The notes beneath the pieces are model-generated. The model made no database searches. It saw only the letters and a list, made by a program, of their open reading frames with translations, and was not told the DNA's origin. From contig DATESN010000009.1 in the NCBI GenBank assembly GCA_035270785.1, positions 1 through 51,896 of the forward strand: DNA of 51,896 bases, written 5' to 3'. Origin of the DNA: DATESN01 sp035270785 (GTDB taxonomy: Bacteria > Bacillota > Clostridia > Lachnospirales > Lachnospiraceae). Shown here piece after piece: positions 51,825 to 51,896 of this stretch; within the stretch, counting starts at the first letter, position 1, and each line of letters opens with the position of its first letter. Both the position numbers and the translations under genes were made by a program.

Positions 51825-51896
51825 CTATTTATTGTTTTTCTCATTATACTGTTTTACCATATTTGCTTTTGAAGCAATACTTCCTGGTTTTGCATT
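51825..51896 (-). CDS. yidC: YidC/Oxa1 membrane insertase, 3' end only
   Basis: The last 23 codons and the TAG stop of a gene that continues beyond the window. The translated end (NAKPGSIASKAN then MVKQYNEKNNK) is hydrophilic and basic, as are YidC C-termini. The name rests mainly on position: yidC precedes jag in this conserved origin-side cluster (rnpA-yidC-jag-mnmE-mnmG-rsmG). A fuller view is needed to be sure. Confidence 0.65.
   Translation of the reverse strand, partial: NAKPGSIASKANMVKQYNEKNNK

Overview
The window reads as a low-GC Firmicute of the family Lachnospiraceae (Clostridium cluster XIVa), close in gene content to plant-fibre degraders such as Lachnoclostridium phytofermentans. 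This is inferred from family membership (DUF3881, DUF4446, DUF4867, class I two-subunit fumarase, DegS/DegU-like pair) and from layout; no database search was possible. The yidC-jag-mnmE-mnmG-rsmG block, parAB and two perfect parS sites place the right end near the replication origin.

Layout. 1-2443: 5S (partial) and 16S rRNA on the minus strand in the order 16S-5S, with two tandem promoters, and upstream a tRNA-Ser(GCU). 2584-7489: lysophosphatidate acyltransferase, two-subunit fumarase, MFS transporter, GNAT acetyltransferase and an esterase. 7731-9287: an ABC-F ATPase on the plus strand. 9320-18731: a ten-gene Mrp/Mbh-type antiporter operon with four NuoL/M/N-like subunits. 18856-21198: trmB and a D,D-carboxypeptidase. 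21215-28579: a pentose locus (xylulokinase, FucI-like isomerase, DUF4867 protein, AraC regulator, GH31 alpha-xylosidase). 28634-29590: a DEDDh exonuclease.

29777-37955 is an integrated element of about 8.2 kb. It sits in the anticodon arm of a host tRNA-Arg(CCU) gene and has cut it in two: the 3' half lies at 29746-29788 and the 5' half at 37944-37984, sharing a 12-bp core. Joined in silico the halves form a complete 72-nt cloverleaf. The element does not rebuild the host gene; it carries a second, diverged, complete tRNA-Arg(CCU) at 37799-37870 just inside its right end, directly downstream of the host gene's promoter. Inside are two tyrosine recombinases (one with an unusual DUF5688-like N-terminus), a RelB/RelE-type toxin-antitoxin pair, and six single-gene units (two methyltransferases, two GNATs, a NUDIX hydrolase, an epimerase). 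Short related repeats separate several of these, resembling a gene-cassette array.

38053-51896: DUF3881 protein, serS, an HD-GYP phosphodiesterase, DUF4446 protein, parB, parA, a parS-bearing intergenic region with one parS nested in a terminator, a DegS/DegU-like two-component pair, an alpha/beta hydrolase, then rsmG, mnmG, mnmE, jag and the 3' end of yidC.

How it works together: the GH31 enzyme, isomerase and kinase form a probable route from xylosyl oligosaccharides to xylulose 5-phosphate; the Mrp-type complex would exchange Na+ and H+ across the membrane; the right end handles chromosome partition and tRNA U34 modification. Several start codons were reassigned from ribosome-binding sites, as noted entry by entry.
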